From the NCBI GenBank assembly GCA_019694135.1, contig JAIBCM010000002.1, positions 334,143 through 398,142 of the forward strand: DNA of 64,000 nt, written 5' to 3'. The DNA comes from Verrucomicrobiia bacterium. GTDB lineage: Bacteria > Verrucomicrobiota > Verrucomicrobiia > JADLBR01 > JAIBCM01. The position numbers were made by a program, and so were the translations under genes. Positions 62,418 through 64,000 of the stretch are shown here, in pieces (the stretch's first letter is position 1; every line of letters begins with the position of its first letter). The notes beneath the pieces were generated by a model. The model saw only the letters and a program-made list of their open reading frames with translations, ran no database searches and was not told where the DNA came from.

Positions 62418-63539
62418 ATGAGCTTCTCGGATTATTTTTGTTCAGAAACATGGCGCGAAAGCGAAATGCATCGGCGTTTTAAAGACCTTCTTTTGCCTAA
62501 AACTCCTCAAGAATTAGAAAATTTAGCGCAACAAGCGCGACAGTTAACCTGGCAGAATTTTGGTAAAACGATGCGCTTATTTGCGCCGCTTTATTTATCC
62601 AATGAATGTGTCAATGCTTGCGAGTATTGCGGATTTTCTCGCGATAACGAATCAATCGTGCGCGTGACCCTATCTCCTGAACAGGTTGAAACCGAAGCGC
62701 GCTACTTGGTCAATGAAGGTTTTCGCTCGCTATTACTCGTGGCAGGGGAGCATCCGAAATTTGTTTCGCAAAGTTATCTCCGAGAATGTTTGGATCGGCT
62801 TCATACTTTTGTGCCTTCCTTATCTTTAGAGATTGGTCCGATGGAAACCGCGGATTATTTACCTTTAGTCAAAGCGGGTGCAGAAGGACTAGTGGTTTAT
62901 CAGGAGACTTACGATCGTGAAATTTATGCGGAGCTGCACACGGCAGGACCGAAGAAAGATTTTGATTGGCGATTGAATTGTGCGGAGCGGGCTTACGAAG
63001 CGGGCTTTAAACGGCTCGGAATTGGTGCGCTTTTTGGCTTGGCCGATTGGCGTGTTGAAGCTCTGGCTTTGGCCGCGCATGTAGATTATTTGTTGAAACA
63101 TTGTTGGAAATCGTTTTTAACCGTTTCTTTGCCACGACTTCGACCTGCAGCAGGCGAGTTTGCGCCTTTAACGCGATTGGACGATCGCGATTTAACCCAA
63201 CTCATTTGCGCGTTGCGTTTAGCTTTTCCGCAAGTTGGATTGGTGCTTTCCACACGTGAACCACAGCGGTTGCGTGATGGGTTGATTCCCCTAGGCATCA
63301 CCCATATGAGTGCGGGATCCCATACCGAACCGGGTGGCTACACCGGCGCTGGAAAAGAAAAAGTGCATCATACCGTTCGAGGAAAAGCGATGCCTGTGAT
63401 CGCATCCGAAGGAGAACACAAACCTGCTACAGAACAATTTGCCATTGCGGATGCGCGCAGCCCTAAAGAAGTCGCGCAACGCTTGCAAGAAATGGGTTAT
63501 GATCCGGTATGGAAAGATTGGGATCAGAGATTGAACTAA
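62418..63539 (+). CDS. thiH: 2-iminoacetate synthase (radical SAM tyrosine lyase)
   Basis: 373 residues. Cleaves tyrosine to dehydroglycine for the thiazole ring. The Cys-x3-Cys-x2-Cys cluster is in 'NECVNACEYCGFSR'; 'LLLVAGEHP', 'VVYQETYDREIY', 'GIGALFGLADWRVEALAL' and 'SAGSHTEPGGYTG' are ThiH features. GGAG lies about 10 bases before ATG 62418. The use of ThiH rather than ThiO implies an oxygen-sensitive route. No TPP riboswitch was seen before larE. Confidence 0.96.
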   Translation: MSFSDYFCSETWRESEMHRRFKDLLLPKTPQELENLAQQARQLTWQNFGKTMRLFAPLYLSNECVNACEYCGFSRDNESIVRVTLSPEQVETEARYLVNEGFRSLLLVAGEHPKFVSQSYLRECLDRLHTFVPSLSLEIGPMETADYLPLVKAGAEGLVVYQETYDREIYAELHTAGPKKDFDWRLNCAERAYEAGFKRLGIGALFGLADWRVEALALAAHVDYLLKHCWKSFLTVSLPRLRPAAGEFAPLTRLDDRDLTQLICALRLAFPQVGLVLSTREPQRLRDGLIPLGITHMSAGSHTEPGGYTGAGKEKVHHTVRGKAMPVIASEGEHKPATEQFAIADARSPKEVAQRLQEMGYDPVWKDWDQRLN

Positions 63540-63625
63540 TAAATTAATCATTAGTGTAAAATGTTTCTTGTCTTTTTATTAAAAAGAGCAAAAATGGGAT
63601 ATTAAGCTAAAAAAGGATTAAAATT

Positions 63626-64000
63626 ATGGGAAAAATTCAAAAAATAGAAATAGATGTTAATGTTGGTTTTGATTCTAGTGTCCAAGCAAATAAGTCAACT
63701 ATAGATAAGGTGTGGCAACAGATTGATACTTTTAAAGATGACATAGAGTATTGTTGTAATACTTATTCGATGGCTTGTGATACAGAAGTAAAAACTCATT
63801 TTGATTGGGACAATAACAATAAACCAGCCCCTGCGAGTAGTGGGGTTTATCATCCTTCAGATCAAAATGGAATTAATGGCGATCCTCAGCTTTCTCAGAA
63901 CATAAAAAATATTTCTGGCGATCCAGTAGGCATTAATCTTTTAGTAACAAATGCCCTAGTCCCTAATCTTCGCGGTTATGATATTGATCCTGACGGTCTT
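63626..64000 (+). CDS. Unknown AT-rich protein, 3' end outside window
   Basis: At least 125 residues from ATG 63626 with AAAAGGA 8 bases upstream, open to the window edge. No signal peptide. 'IDVNVGFDSSVQANKSTID' then two Cys, then an Asn/Pro/Ser-rich stretch and 'LLVTNALVPNLRGYDIDPDG'. I do not recognise a family. Asn-rich and AT-rich composition differs from thiH and resembles the gene at 23238, although the two sequences are not alike. Confidence 0.65.
   Translation, partial: MGKIQKIEIDVNVGFDSSVQANKSTIDKVWQQIDTFKDDIEYCCNTYSMACDTEVKTHFDWDNNNKPAPASSGVYHPSDQNGINGDPQLSQNIKNISGDPVGINLLVTNALVPNLRGYDIDPDGL

Overview
The window is a low-to-moderate GC bacterial chromosome segment, densely packed with genes on both strands. 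No gene-free stretch exceeds 300 bases; the longest is 32265-32501, where I see nothing definite. The gene set points to a Gram-negative-type bacterium with outer-membrane lipoproteins, a TolC-family channel and a Tat-exported oxidase. My inference is Verrucomicrobiota or a close PVC relative. The reasons are the 34-residue bS22/mS38-like basic protein, a primase that has lost most zinc ligands, the CHASE2-cyclase/FecR pair, palindromic REP-like repeats and sparse Shine-Dalgarno signals. No 16S gene is present to prove it.

Layout. 1-7.2 kb: a truncated TPR lipoprotein, the bS22-like protein, hisG, tRNA-Lys, a CHASE2 adenylate cyclase, a FecR-domain exported protein and tRNA-Val. 7.2-12.7 kb (minus): rlmN, a class I amidotransferase, dnaG and rpoD form a macromolecular-synthesis operon. 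12.7-22.3 kb: pheA, a secreted beta-propeller protein, accA, metH (minus), trpA, ruvX and a BadF-type kinase. 22.3-31.2 kb is a patchy accessory stretch. It holds an exported protein of unknown function, an AT-rich 414-residue protein flanked by IS3-family debris, an aminotransferase whose 3' end lies inside an IS end, an exported phosphatase/nuclease and rdgB. It also holds a vapBC-type toxin-antitoxin pair, an RluA-type synthase, a HEPN-like protein, an ohr remnant and a cloverleaf-like repeat. 31.2-38.7 kb: ada, a fatty-acid hydroxylase family protein, an ArsC/Spx-like protein, a TMEM175-like channel, a PQQ-type sugar dehydrogenase, a ferritin-like protein, small basic proteins, an esterase and an isochorismatase-like hydrolase. 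39.1-40.5 kb: an AT-rich OLD-family ATPase/TOPRIM nuclease gene. 40.6-44.6 kb: dus, then a TolC-family lipoprotein with a multicopper oxidase, a likely copper-resistance pair.

44.6-60.7 kb is almost entirely minus strand. It carries an Old Yellow Enzyme, rsmH, two small orphan genes and aceE-aceF (pyruvate dehydrogenase E1 and E2). It then carries a tightly coupled cassette of pfkA, circularly permuted ATP-grasp, alpha-E, a fused ATP-grasp/alpha-E protein and a transglutaminase-like protease, followed upstream by a pterin dehydratase, a DUF1232 protein and an aquaporin. 60.8-63.5 kb (plus): larE-thiG-thiH, with larE overlapping thiG. A new AT-rich gene of unknown function runs off the right edge.

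The most system-like feature is the ATP-grasp/alpha-E/transglutaminase cassette, a predicted peptide-ligase/protease type of cluster. Here it is translationally coupled to 6-phosphofructokinase, and the fused ATP-grasp copy appears to have lost its active-site residues. Other candidates for conflict or defence roles are the HEPN-like protein (29.8-31.0 kb), the OLD nuclease (39.2-40.5 kb), the vapBC pair and the protein at 23.2-24.5 kb.
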